NCBI RefSeq assembly: GCF_901709675.1
Contig: NC_051089.1
Span: forward strand, 7,003,476-7,067,475
Length of the DNA stretch: 64,000 bases
Direction: 5' to 3'
Source: Syngnathus acus
Taxonomy: Eukaryota > Chordata > Actinopteri > Syngnathiformes > Syngnathidae
Each line of letters begins with the position of its first letter. The stretch's first letter is position 1. Under the pieces are notes generated by a model, which saw nothing but the letters and a program-made list of their open reading frames with translations, made no database searches and was not told where the DNA came from. Both the position numbers and the translations under genes were made by a program. Shown piece by piece: positions 38,301 through 50,400 of the stretch.

Positions 38301-39240
38301 CCGACATTGATGTTTTGATTTTGTATTTGTTGGATTGTAGTTGATGGTGTTATTATATCGAATGTGTTTGTGTTTGAATAAAAGGTTGAACAAAAAATCC
38401 GTTATGCCAACATTTGTTATTTTGGGGGACACCATCTCGTATAACAACGTAAAACACATACAGATTGTCATATAAAGCAGTTAACCAAATGTCAGATTTT
38501 TATGTTTTAATTGGCAAATATAAAAACAAGGAATAAAACACCAGACAAGTTTTAACATAAATGTTTATTAAAATAATAATAATAATAAAAGTACATTTCA
38601 AACCAGCAATCCAATGTGAAAAACAAGGAATAAAACACCAGACAAGTTTTAACATAAATGTTTATTAAAATAATAATAATAATAAAAGTAAATTTCAAAC
38701 CAGCAATCCAATGTGAAATTGCAATAGATATATTGGATACCAATATTTAGGCGTATATATGCATACACGTTATTTGAAAACTACTATAAGTGTTATAAAA
38801 TCAAGATTGCCCAAAGAGAGCAGAATCTCCCCGTTGTTGCATAACGGCGCATCCCTTCATGCAATAAAGTTAGCCGTTAGCTTGGAGAAAACGTGCGTAA
38901 AAGGAGTGGTGTTTCAGTGAGTGGTTCTTTTTTTCCTTGGCAAATCGTAAATCGACATTCTGGCTGTCATAGTTCACGCCAAGAGGGAGACGCAACACAT
39001 TCACTGACGTATCCGTTGATGCACGGGAAGGAAGGAAGTTCACCCATTGACTCGTTCGCGAACGGTGTCTGTAAAGTCAGGACTCGTTGCCTCACTGATC
39101 CGTTCTCGCGATGAACTGGAAATGCAAATCACTCACTGACTCGTTCACTCACAGATCCGTTCACTTGATGAACGGGAATTGCAATTCACGACTCGTTCGT
39201 GAACGGGAAGTTACGTCATTTTCTTCTTCGTTTCGTTCTA
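35301..39240. mobile_element. foldback-like nested palindrome, about 3.9 kb
   Basis: The outer arms (about 35301-35960 and 38410-39215) are inverted copies; for example GCGTCTCCCTCTTGGCGTG on the left pairs with CACGCCAAGAGGGAGACGC on the right. Inside them lie three direct 157-bp units on the left (from 36011, 36168 and 36325) and inverted units on the right (about 37816-38232). The centre is a 235-bp tandem array. Each inner unit holds a small palindrome (TTAGGTACAC ... GTGTACCTAA). The right arm also has an internal 100-bp duplication (about 38520-38715). No transposase or other protein is recognisable. This design resembles foldback elements; no family name can be given by eye. The unit-2 3' flank and the unit-3 5' edge are missing beside it, so it is not a simple insertion. 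Confidence 0.75.
36433..37815. repeat. 235-bp tandem array with hairpin units
   Basis: About six units, period 235 bp (recurring segment AAAATGGCGGTGTACCTAAT at about 36691, 36926, 37161, 37396 and 37630). Each contains a long inverted repeat: CCCTCGTTAAGTGCACCTGC with GTGAAAAGTTTTAG, a short loop, then CTAAAACTTTTCAC with the complement of the first block. The minus-strand frames of about 68 codons repeated every 235 bp are by-products of the array. Confidence 0.85.
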
Positions 39241-39747
39241 CGGCGAGGTGGCACCAGCTTCAATGTGCATTACCGACAACTACTGGTTGAAGTCATTTGA
39301 ACTGAAAAAAAGAACGCTGAAAAGATTTGTTCTTTTGAACGAATCGTTCACTCACGAGCCAACACGACCTTGGATCTCCGGCGTTGGGGAAAAACAGGAG
39401 CGCTCCACGCTTGGAAGGCGCGCAGACGGCGTCACCGCCACCCAAAACAGAAACATACCAAATAGTGTGTAACAAGCTGGCAAACTCCTCCGCTGCATAC
39501 CAACGTGTTGATTTCATGTTGCCCCTTTAATGTGCAGGTTGCTGTCCCTGCACGGTTCCATCTTATAGGTTGTTGCTGCTGCTTTCCGATACTATTCGTG
39601 AAAAGCTCATATATAAATGTAAATATAAATCAACATATAGCGTCGGCCTTTGGGTTCACAGTAGAGATAAAAAAAAAAGAAATTAATGCATGTCTAGTCT
39701 TTAATTTTTTTTTACTCGTCTTAAAAGGCTTGTCCGAGGCTTTGAAA

Positions 39748-39755
39748 TGACGTCA
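39748..39755 (+). promoter_or_regulatory. conserved TGACGTCA (CRE-like) site, copy 3
   Basis: The same octamer lies 295 bp before the ATG at 40043. It is intact although the flanks have diverged, which suggests it may be functional. Confidence 0.4.
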
Positions 39756-40042
39756 CGCACGTCCTGTTCAATTTTTTAAAGTCAAACTCTACACACGCAC
39801 GTTCAAGTTTTGATTTTTAAGGATCAAAATTCATGACGCCTCCCAGTCCAAAGGCGCTCAAAGAGCATCTTTGCATTCTTTGTGGCGTGATGTGTGCGTA
39901 AAGTTGAGGGGGGGCATGTATTGGGAGAAACTGACAGGCACACGTTGGAAGTGCACGTTTAGCAAGCATCCACTGTGGAGCACCGACGACGCACCGACAT
40001 CTTAATTCCCAAGTGGTTTGCTGCTTTGTTTCTGGGCCCAAC

Positions 40043-43000
40043 ATGTCACCGTCATTCGCTGCCAGGTTCTTCATGACCCTCATTCTGTGTCAGACCTGCA
40101 CTGGTGAGCAAACAATTTATTATTTTATATATTATTTATATGTTATTTTAACAAATGCTTTTATCTCAATTTCATTCCACTTGGAGGTTTTGAACATTTT
40201 CTTATTTAATAGCACACGTGTAAAACTGCTGGGTGAAAAACAACCTAATTTGGGTGAAAAATTGAAACGTCAACTTCCTGGTCGGTCCAATTTTTATCCC
40301 GGCAATTTGAAGGGTGCAAACATTTTAAAGAGAAAATAATTAGTGAAATCCACTATCCAAAAATTGCAACAAAGTAAAGAAAGATCGCATTAAAGCACGT
40401 TTCTGCCTTTAATGTGCAGAAAGCTGCCAGTGATTTTTTAAAAATTATAAAGCCATCATTTTTTTCATACAAAAACACTTAGACACATCTGTTTAGGCAA
40501 GCGCCATTTAAGACAGCCCTCAAAGTTCCGAATGCTGTCGTGGCTCTCATCATGTTTTTCCATTTCCAGGGGTGTCCAAGTGTCCGACTAGATGGCTGAC
40601 ATACAACAATCACTGTTACTTCTTTGGAGTATACAAGACGTGGTGGCAGGCTAGGGACGATTGTGTGTCCAAGGGAGCCCAACTGACAAGCATTTTGGAC
40701 ACATTTGAGCAGGTACCAGGACTCCCTCAGTCACTCACTTGCTCACTTTTCTCTCTTGTTGAACTTTCCGTCTTTCTTTCAGAGGTGGCTGACGTCTGCA
40801 CTAAAGAAAGGGTCTTGCTGGATTGGCCTGTCACGTGAGCAATCTGGAAAACCGTGGCAGTGGGACGATGGAAAATGTTTCTCCTACTCGTGAGTGTCCT
40901 TCCATTGAAAAAGTGCAACATAGCTTGTGAGCCGCAGACGGCATATTGGCTCAAAGTTGCATACTTGTTGCTTTAAATGATGATGTTGAAACTTGAAAAA
41001 TACCTCACTATTCATGAACAAGATCTCTGAAAGAATTCTCTTTATTTGAGAAAAACATCACTGAAATAGTTGGTGCCAAAAATGTTGCAGGTTCTCTTGC
41101 GATCTTTTGCAGGTTCTGGCCTCGCAATGAGCCGAACAACGTGAATAATTTTGAAAACTGCGTTGAGATACGTGCGCATAGCGGTGCCTGGAACGACCAC
41201 CCATGTAACATTAGTCACGACTACATCTGCAAGAGGCCCCTTTGTGAGTATAGGTCTTGTTTTGTAACTACATTATTAGCGTGTCACTACACTAAAAAAG
41301 AAGGATGTCATGCTCTCCTCCGTGGCACCTTCTCACAACCGCCACTGGGCCTGCCCATCAAAGCCAGTCTTGTCAAATTGATTCAATATTAACATTGGTC
41401 AACTCTCCCTCTTGAATTTTTATGATTTCATAATTGACAATGTTTATTAAGAAATGATAACTTCTGAATAGTTCCTTTTTTTGCCAGAATATGTTCACAA
41501 ATCATCTCTCAAAACGTGGCCACTGTTGAACCCTTTGTGGGACCCAACAGAGTATCTTCTCATGTGCGCTCTATTTTCATATAGATCCCAACACCCCTAC
41601 AGCCAATGTCACCTGTTCTACTCCTGCTCCCTCTCCCAACACCACTACTGCTCCCTCTCCCAACACCACTACAGCCAACCCTGTCACCTGTCCAACTCCT
41701 GCTCCCTGCCCCACGACGGTCAAGCCTGCTACTTGTCCTACTTCTCCTCCCGCCCCTACTACCACCAAGCCTGCCACCTGTCCCCCTTGCACCACTACCG
41801 CCAAGCCTGCCACCTGTCCCCCTTGCAACACTACCGCTACCGCCAAGGCTGCCACCTCACCCCCTTGCACCACTACCGCCAAGCCTGCCACCTGTCCCCC
41901 TTGCAACACTACCGCTACCGCCAAGGCTGCCACCTCACCCCCTTGCACCACTACCGCCAAGCCTGCCACCTGTCCCCCTTGCACCGCTACCGCCAAGCCT
42001 GCCACCTGTCCCCCTTGCAACACTACCGCCAAGGCTGCCACCTCACCCCCTTGCACCACTACCGCCAAGCCTGCCACCTGTCCCCCTTGCAACACTACCG
42101 CTACCGCCAAGGCTGCCACCTCACCCCCTTGCACCACTACCGCCAAGCCTGCCACCTGTCCCCCTTGCAACACTACCGCTACCGCCAAGGCTGCCACCTC
42201 ACCCCCTTGCACCACTACCGCCAAGGTTGCCACCTGTCCTACTCCTGCTCCCTGCCCCACTTGTCCTGCTGGTCCTCCTCCGACCAATGGGGAGCTCGAG
42301 ATGTGCGCAATCTTCACCAAGGAGAAGGCGTGTTCCTCCCGCAACGTGACATGCTCGTGCCTGCTCGCCATGCTTGCCAACCCGGTGAGTCAATGGTTTG
42401 TACTGGAGATGCCAAAAATGTTCATTCTCCTGTTGTCTCTCAATTGTATAAACTTTTCTCAAGAAATTCAAACATCAAGTGGGCATTGCTTGTTCAGCTC
42501 AACATATACACCAAAATAGTCTTGTGGTATTTATTTTCATCTTCATGGCCAAAGGTGATCGTAGACACCAGTAAATTGGATTCACCCACCTCCAGTAATG
42601 TTTTTCCACGTTGTCGTGAAGAACTTGACCTGTCTCCAAAGTGCATCGCCTTGTTGTCGGTATTCTTTTTTGTTGGGGTGTGCACAGAAGGGTGGATTCC
42701 ACGCTCCGCTCGACGGTCTCAGCGTGGCCCGGAGCATTGTCATCAGAGGACGAGCCAATCCCCAGGCAAGGAGGTACGTACACGCACGCACGCACGCACG
42801 CACACACACGCACGCACGCCCAAAGAAGGCAGCTAGCACAAAGGCATTTGTGCGGCAGGCTGGTGGTCAATCTGGACGTGCGTGACGCCAGCGGAAAGAA
42901 CGTTATCACGGCGCTGCAACTGAATATGGACTTGGAGAACCAAACCTTCACCCTCAACTCCAGAGTGGGCCACAAGTGGGGTCACAAGCAGAGCAGGGAC

Positions 43001-43279
43001 CTTCCCCAAGGACGCCCCTTCAAAGCCGGTCTCCCCTTCAAGGTGATTAAAGATGCTTGAAAAATCAGTTTTTGGTGCCGATTGATCGCAGAATGAGCTT
43101 ACCGAGCCTGCCGCCATCTTGTCACTGTTCAGATTGTCATCAAGTGCGGGAGTGGCACTTTCCACCTGGACTTCAACGACGAGCTCCAGGTGGACTTCAC
43201 AGGTCCTAGACTTGATATCAAGCGCATCAACTTGCTGGAGGTGTGGCAAGTGATGCTCAGCGGCGTCCAACTGATGTGA
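40043..43279 (+). CDS. secreted chimeric lectin, copy 3: C-type lectin domain, expanded stalk, galectin domain
   Basis: Exons 40043-40103, 40570-40712, 40783-40889, 41113-41243, 41585-42384, 42688-42773, 42859-43042 and 43133-43279 total 1,659 nt, 552 residues, in frame. Same plan as copy 1. The C-type lectin domain keeps EPN and WND and gains two cysteines (GSCWIGL and GKCFSYS) that could form an extra disulfide. The stalk exon is 800 nt against 383 nt, through tandem copies of TTTAKPATCPPC and NTTATAKAATSPPC blocks; it is Thr-rich, suited to O-glycosylation. In the galectin domain the first sugar-contact histidine is also changed (LQLNMDL for HLNMDL), so classic beta-galactoside binding is unlikely. 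Poly(A) signal at 43568-43573. Confidence 0.87.
41780..42232 (+). repeat. coding minisatellite in the stalk of lectin copy 3
   Basis: Blocks beginning CACCACTACCGCCAAGCCTG or CAACACTACCGCTACCGCCA alternate about ten times with periods of 39 and 51 bp. The array keeps the reading frame and lacks stop codons in all three forward frames and on the reverse strand, which produces long false open frames here. Confidence 0.88.
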
Positions 43280-43619
43280 TGACGCGGCCGTGTGACGACG
43301 CTTCCTGTCAGGGCGTCGGCATGCCGACAGCAATCAGCTCTGTCCTAATGTATCAGTATCTCTTAGGGCTTGGTTGCCACCAATTGTTTTTTCTTTTTAG
43401 ACTAGTTGTGTAAGATAATCTCACGGTACAATATATTCACAGCATTGAGGCGCTTGCATGGAAAATTGAGTGCCGGTCGTAAGAAGATACTTTAATTGAA
43501 AACTAAGTTCTTTTCTGAAGCGTATATATGTCACTTTTTTCAACTGATGTACGCGTGTTTGAACTAAAATAAAAGCGTTAAATCTTTCTAATGATTTCTT
43601 TCAGTCAAATCTGTAGCAT

Positions 43620-44479
43620 CTCCAAATTGAACTGCCATGAGACTCTTATTGAGGTTTGCGAAATAGATTGTCTGTTTATAAGATGTGTGTGCTAAACGTC
43701 CGCGCACAAACACAGGGGACAAAAATGTGTGTTACCACCCAACATGAAATAAAAAATATTAAAACAAATCAGGTCAGGTATTAAACCGTATGCAAATTGG
43801 GAAAAAAAATGTGGCGACCCCTAACGGGAGCAGCTGAAAGGAGATATGACATTCATTTCTGGCTTCATAATTCACATCCCGAGTACTGATACATAGCTTA
43901 TTTTCTCAAGAGTATCTATTTATTCATTGTGTGGTCTTCAAGGGAAAAGTTCTTGATAAGGTGCTTTTGAAGATGATTTTGTAAGACTCCAATCACCCAG
44001 GTTGACATAAAACCTCATAGCAAAACTCATTTTGTCTTTTCATGGTCTTTTAGATTGTATTTATTAACAAGCCAATCAAATGTCAAAAACGCATTTGTAA
44101 AATATGTGCTAATATTTTCATGCATTCATAATTTTTATTTTCCATGGGGCATAAATGACCCCCCTAAAGTGGAATGTTGCGCGCATATGAATGATTCATG
44201 GTGGCAGCCGGCAGGCAAGGTGAAAGTGAAACCTGATCTCCTGCTCAACGTCACTAACAAGCAATATAGCATACTAACGGAGGAAATACTATAAAACAAC
44301 CTGCACAGCTAATTGTTGTGTACTGTTAACTATTTCAAATCAAATCGTCTTTTCTTTCCTGCACATTACAGTGTCTCATTATACAGCATGTAATACGACA
44401 CAGGTAGGTGTGTGTGTGTGTGTGTGTGTGTCTCTCTCTGCCCTGGCCTGTGTCATTCCTCCTGTAATAAGCGCCAGAC
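43620..44479. other. intergenic between lectin array and kinesin
   Basis: I see no exon here. A (GT)n microsatellite lies at 44408-44431. The kinesin start is placed at 44480; an upstream untranslated exon may exist but is not evident. Confidence 0.4.
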
Positions 44480-47400
44480 ATGCACGGCAGGGACTGTGTC
44501 AAAGTGGCCGTCAGAGTTCGACCATTCAACAAGGTCAGTGTGTTTTCATTCTCTCTTACATTTTCTACAGTTGGCTTTTGTACTTGTACAGGTTTATTGA
44601 CCCATGTGCCATAATCACATACCTTGTGGTAATTAAGTTGTCTGTTTCTAAAAGTGCCCTGTGATTGACTGGCAACCAGTCCATCTATAATCAATATTAT
44701 AATCTGAAGTCAATGAATGAAGTCATAATTTAGTTCAAGTTCTAGGTACCTGATGGAGAAGTATCGTTTTTCCATCGCCCATTTGGTGTTGTTCACGGTC
44801 CTGGTCGACAGAGAGAACGGGATGCAGGCAGCCGCTGCATCATTGCCATGGCAGCGAACTCCATCAGCATCCAGGACCCGCGCGACTCTCAGTGCCGCCG
44901 TTCCTTCTGCTTTGACTATGCCTACTGGTCCCACAGCGGTTACATCATTCAGGACCACACTGGCCTCTACCTGCCTGAGGAGGCAGGCGGGCGCTATGCG
45001 GACCAGGTAAGCATAGGGGGGCATAACAGAAGCAAATTTAGAAGTACATTATTATTATTATTATCATTATTATTATTATTATGTTATAAAATAATAAAGG
45101 CAGATTCAAAATGAGCACAAAATAGGTATGTAGAAAAGTTGCATTTTGACATTTGACATGGCATTTTTGTAAAAATGTAATTTGCAAAACTATCGCCACG
45201 GAAGTTAATCTTTCCAATCTTCACAGATGGCAACGCGACAACTTCAAAAAAAGCCAAAGTATAGTGCGTAAATTCTTTTTTCCATGTCATCTCCCCCCAG
45301 GACTGTGTCTTTCAGGACCTTGGAGAGGGAATACTGGAAAATGCACTCCAGGTACCAAACATCATTAGGTTCTTATTTTCAAAAGAGACAGTAATAATGT
45401 AATTTCGAGCTGTTGGCTGATGTGTGTAGGGTTACAATGCCACTCTGCTGGCTTATGGCCAGACAGGCTCTGGGAAGAGTTACTCTATGGTGGGCTACAG
45501 GCCCAATAAAGGCCTGGTTCCTAAACTGTGTGAGCGACTGTTCGAAGCCAATAAAGAAAACCAGGAGATGAGACAATGCCAGGTATGTACATGTTATGTT
45601 TTTGTGGATGTGGACACTTGTTCTAAATGTCCTCATGTTTGACGTACTCACAGGTCTTCTTCAGTATGTTGGAAATCTACAATGAGCAGGTAAAATAAGT
45701 CATGGTGTTGCCATGGTAATAATAATCCTCTTTCTTCTTTTCTTTATCTTAGTGAATAACCTTGCTCTTCACCTTCACGTCTCACCAGGTGGTAGACCTG
45801 CTGTCTCGTGGTTCTCGTCCTCCTGGGGGGCTCCGTGTCCGTGAGGAGCAGCACAGGGGCTTCTATGTTGAGGGTCTGCGAACAGTTCCTTGCGATAGTG
45901 CAGCACAGGTGGCGAGACACCCCACTGTAAAAAAAGAAATAAATAAAAATACTCAAGATGTAATATTCTACAAATGCTGTAGGTGGAGCAGTTGATGGAA
46001 CAAGGCACCAGAACCAGAACCACAGCCGCCACGCACATGAACGCAAACAGCAGCCGCTCACACATGCTCATTGTGTTACAGCTCAAACAGGTGACGTCCA
46101 TTCTTATCTCACAAGCCACAAATTACAAGATTCATACTTGTCACTAGCAAAGATTTTTTAATTAGTGAGTTACCAACTGTTGTCTTGGTGACAGAAGCCC
46201 CATTTGCTCATTAATTAATGAGCCCTTTGTGAACCTCTTGTGAAGATCTTGTCTAAAGAGAGCGTCACCAAACAGTCCAACATTAACCTGGTGGACCTGG
46301 CAGGAAGCGAGCGTCAGAGATCGGCGTCGTCCGAGGCCGACCGTCTCAAAGAGGGCACGGCCATCAACTTGAGCCTCACTACTCTGGGCAATGTCATCAG
46401 GTACGCGCGGCCTGCTCTTTCTGTCATCTATTTTTCGACATACTTCTTCTTGCTTGTAGTGCCCTCGCTGACATGGCGGTGGGGAGGAAGGTGGTGCATG
46501 TTCCGTACAGAGATTCGGTTCTCACCAAACTGCTGCAGTCTGCTCTGGGGGGAAACAGCCGCACTGTTATGGTGATTACTGACACACCATCACTGTGTTA
46601 ATACATACTCGTAGGTATGATACATGTTCACGTTATAGATTGCCACACTGAGCCCTGCGGACATCTGCTATGAAGAGTCTCTGTCCACACTACGCTTTGC
46701 TGAGAGGTACAATGGAAATATCTTGAAGGAGCTTTTGGGTGCCAGTGATCAACCTTGTTGTTTTAATTTTTTCAACTCAAACATTATTGTGTTTAAGTCT
46801 CAAAATACAGTCAAACCAAATATTTGAGTAATGCAGTTACCGTTTTGTTTAGGGCAAAGCACATCCAGAACCGCCCTGTGGTGAACGAGCGCCCCACTGA
46901 GCGTCTGGTCAAAGAACTCAAAGCTGAGAATGCCAGGCTGATGCAACGGTTGAGTCGACTTGGCCAGGATGGCCGGAGTGCCAATGATGAAACCAGTAAG
47001 CAAGCTGGCCTGTTGACTATATTGTGACAGAATTTCACGAGTGGGGTGATTGTGCGTTTGCACGGATGCTCAGAGGAGATCCGTCAGCTGCTGACACACA
47101 ATGAGCTCCAGATCAGAACCATTCACACTCTGTGGGAGCAACATCTGCAGGAGGCGCTTCGGGACTGGGAGCAACAATATGCCAACATCACACAGGTACT
47201 TGCATGCACACATACACACACGCACACTCACACTTGAAACCCTAATCCTAGTTTTAAACCCTAGTTTGAAACTCTAGTTTGAAACCCTGACCCTAGTTTT
47301 AACTGAACTTTAAACTAGTTTGGGTACAAAATGAAATTTCCCCAAGACTTCACACACGTTACACCGACTCCCATTCCTTTTTTAATGTGCATGTGTGCGT

Positions 47401-50400
47401 GTCAGGAGAGGAGAATGATGCAGATGTATCCTTACATCCTGAACATCAACGAGGACGCTCAGCTGTCCGGTGTAGTTAAGCTGTTCATCCAAGAGGGTCA
47501 GTAATATTTTATTTATCACTCTAGCATGGATGCATGAGCAGTATCGATGTCTTTTAGTTTTCACCTATGTGATTCTTTCAGGTGAGTGGGACATTGGCCT
47601 CAGTGAAGGCAGCCTCAGATCCATCACCATCAAGGGTTTAGGGTACAGATGATGCTCACACCATGGCTCGCATAAAAGACAACAATCATGTAATACATCG
47701 TGCATTTGTGTTGTCAGGATTCAACAGCGCCATCTTGTGTTGAAGAACAACCAGCGGCGTGTAACGCTAACCCCGCTGAAGGGTTCCAAGGTGACCATCA
47801 ATGGAAAAGTGGTTTCTCAGACCACTGAGCTGCAGCACCTGGTGGGTGTCACCACATACGCTCCCAAACATTTTGTGGACATAACATTTTCATCGGGTTC
47901 CATCCAGGACCGACTCATTCTCGGGTCCAACTGCACTTACCTTTATATCGGTTTCCCGTCTGAGAGAGTCGCTAACGACTGGAGTTGCTACGACTATGAC
48001 TACTTCCTGTCTGAGTTGGCCGCCGCTGAGGGCATCCACCTGGGTGAACCAAAAACACTAACAACTGAAAGCTGTTCCTGATTTTGTATTTCTTTTTTTG
48101 AATAAACACTCAGCTAAGGCCATTTATGTTTAGGTGAAAGCAGCTCAGATTCCAGTCAGACAGATCCCAGTTTGCTGGCCGTCTTTTATGACTACATCAA
48201 ATTGATGCCCCTGGTGGCTGAAGCCAATCAGATGAGCCAGGAACTTAATAAGGTAACAAATAGTTCAAAAAGCAGTTCAGGTAGAATGTAACACGATGCA
48301 AGATGACATTTATGAAACTCACATCGATGATGGTCTGCAGGATGTAGAGTTCAAACTGGAGATTAAGAATCTGGTGCTGTCCGACTCAAAAGGACACGAC
48401 CTGGAGAAAGAGATAGTTTGCAGAGTCACTTCTAAGCACACCAAACAGGTTTCCACAAATCTCTCACATCTCATTACAGCATAATTGGCCAGTATCTATA
48501 AAGGTGTTTATTATTTCTTTGATTCTTCCATGATTAGGTATGGATATGGTCCAAGGCAAAATTTGTGAACCGCAAATTCCTGATGGAAGAACTCTACCAG
48601 CAACATCAGGAAGAGATAAAAGGCCAACATGTAATTTCAAACATGAATCTCTCAAACTTCTTTCTTTTAGCATATTTCCAAGTAGGACTTGAACCTAATG
48701 AAATTCTGCCAGACAGGAGAAGGCCTCTCCATTGCTGGCCTGCCCAGAGACAAAGACCCTTTTTGGGATCCAGTAGAGCCGTTGCTCCTGGGCACTACTC
48801 ACCTCTGGCTGCAGTCTCTGGCCTTCCGTATTCCCGTGGACGAGCAACTGGAGGTACCGAGGCCGTGGCTCGTCATCATACTGATGACACTAATCATAAT
48901 GTGTGTGTGTTAGGTGCTTGGGTCCGAAGGTAGTGAGGAGGCCATTCTTCAAGCTAAGCTCGTTCCTTGCACCGCTGACGGATTGTACTGGACAACACAC
49001 TTGCACGACTTCCACTTCAAATCCTCAATCCAACAATCTCGCAGCCTTCAATTTGTCTTTCCCACTCTACAGGCCTCTGGGCGAAGACGACATCCTCATC
49101 GACCCGTCTGAGCTGCTCGGCCGGCGTCTTGACGTCCAGCTGGTTGTGGAGCAATGCTTCGGTTTGCGCTGGATCAGGGAGGCTCGCAGTCGAGGCATTC
49201 AGATTGGGTCTGCTTGATGACACACAGATGGAGAAATGATAGATGGCCAGATATGACAAGGCTTCTTTTTGTGTTTGCATGAATTAGTTTCAGTCTTTTG
49301 GACAGCGGCGGTCGTCTGTACACGCCGACTGCTTGGCACAACGTCAACCCTGCGCTGCATCACAAAGTACACTTTGCCTCCCTTCGTGTCTCCCAACAGC
49401 TACTCGACTACCTTCAGAGCAGCGCTGTTCTTCTGGAGCTTTGGGGGCTTCAAGGTGTGAGCGTGACAAGGCGGCTAAGTCACTCAAGGAAACAAGCAAA
49501 AAAAAAAAAGATTTTAGAATTTGTTTTGTACTCAAAAGCTGATTTTTGTAGAACGTTGACATATAACGGCGAAAACTTGTGTTTCTGACAGAGGGCTGTG
49601 CAGAATTGGTATCATCTGTGGAAGGCGCTCAAGTGAGCACAGAGGGCATTGTCATCATTGATGAGACTGGGATGGTTAATACTATTGTGAGTTCAATTTT
49701 TCATTTGTCTCCACCACCACGGCCTTGCTGAAATCAGCATTGCAAAGCAAACAATGTGTTACCATCACATTGAATGCCTGCCGCAGAATGAATCAGACTT
49801 AGTTTGGTATGGAATGGAAAGTGAATTTAATCATACCGGTAAAACCCATTTGCACTTCAAACACGGATTAGGGTTTCAAACGATGGTTTGGGGTTAGCGG
49901 GGTTTGGGTTAGGGCTATGGTAAGGGCTGGGCTCGGGTTAAGGCTAGGTTTAGGGCTCAGGGCTATTGTAAGGGTTAGTGTTAGTGAGCGGAATGATAAA
50001 AATATAAAGAAACAGAATAACACATGATTCATACTTACAGCATTCACACAATGAATGTAACGTGCAGCCCGCAGATTGCTTAGAGATGAACAGTTCACTG
50101 AGGAGACTTCAGAGAGACCTTGAAGAACAGAAAAGAGTCAATAACAACCTCATGAAGGAGAATCAACTTTTAAGAGGACAACTCAACGTGACCAACGGTA
50201 ACACAATCACACAAATACATCAGTCTGTTTCCACAATGTCACATCTCTCCAGTAGGCGGTGACAGTGGGCGGAGTCGCTCGGTTCGGCCCAGTTGCGACG
50301 CAGAGTTTGCCCGCTCATTGAAGCAGTTCTACCACAACATGACTTCAGTCAAGGCTCAGCTGCAGAGTCTGCGCAGACACAGGCCCAGCGTACGTCCACA

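Larger units (their letters stand above)
39366..43620 (+). repeat. tandem duplication unit 3 (diverged)
   Basis: Homology to units 0-2 begins near ACGACCTTGGATCTCCGGCG; the first roughly 130 bp of the other units is absent here. It is collinear but clearly more diverged than units 1 and 2 are from each other, so it is the oldest branch of the array. The 3' flank fades after about 43620. Confidence 0.85.

Noticed and set aside
41481-42836. A 451-codon forward open frame, with 247- and 267-codon frames on the other frame and strand, across the stalk of lectin copy 3
   Set aside because: The repeat lacks stops in every frame. The true frame starts at codon position 41587 and is fixed by the phases of the C-type lectin and galectin exons.
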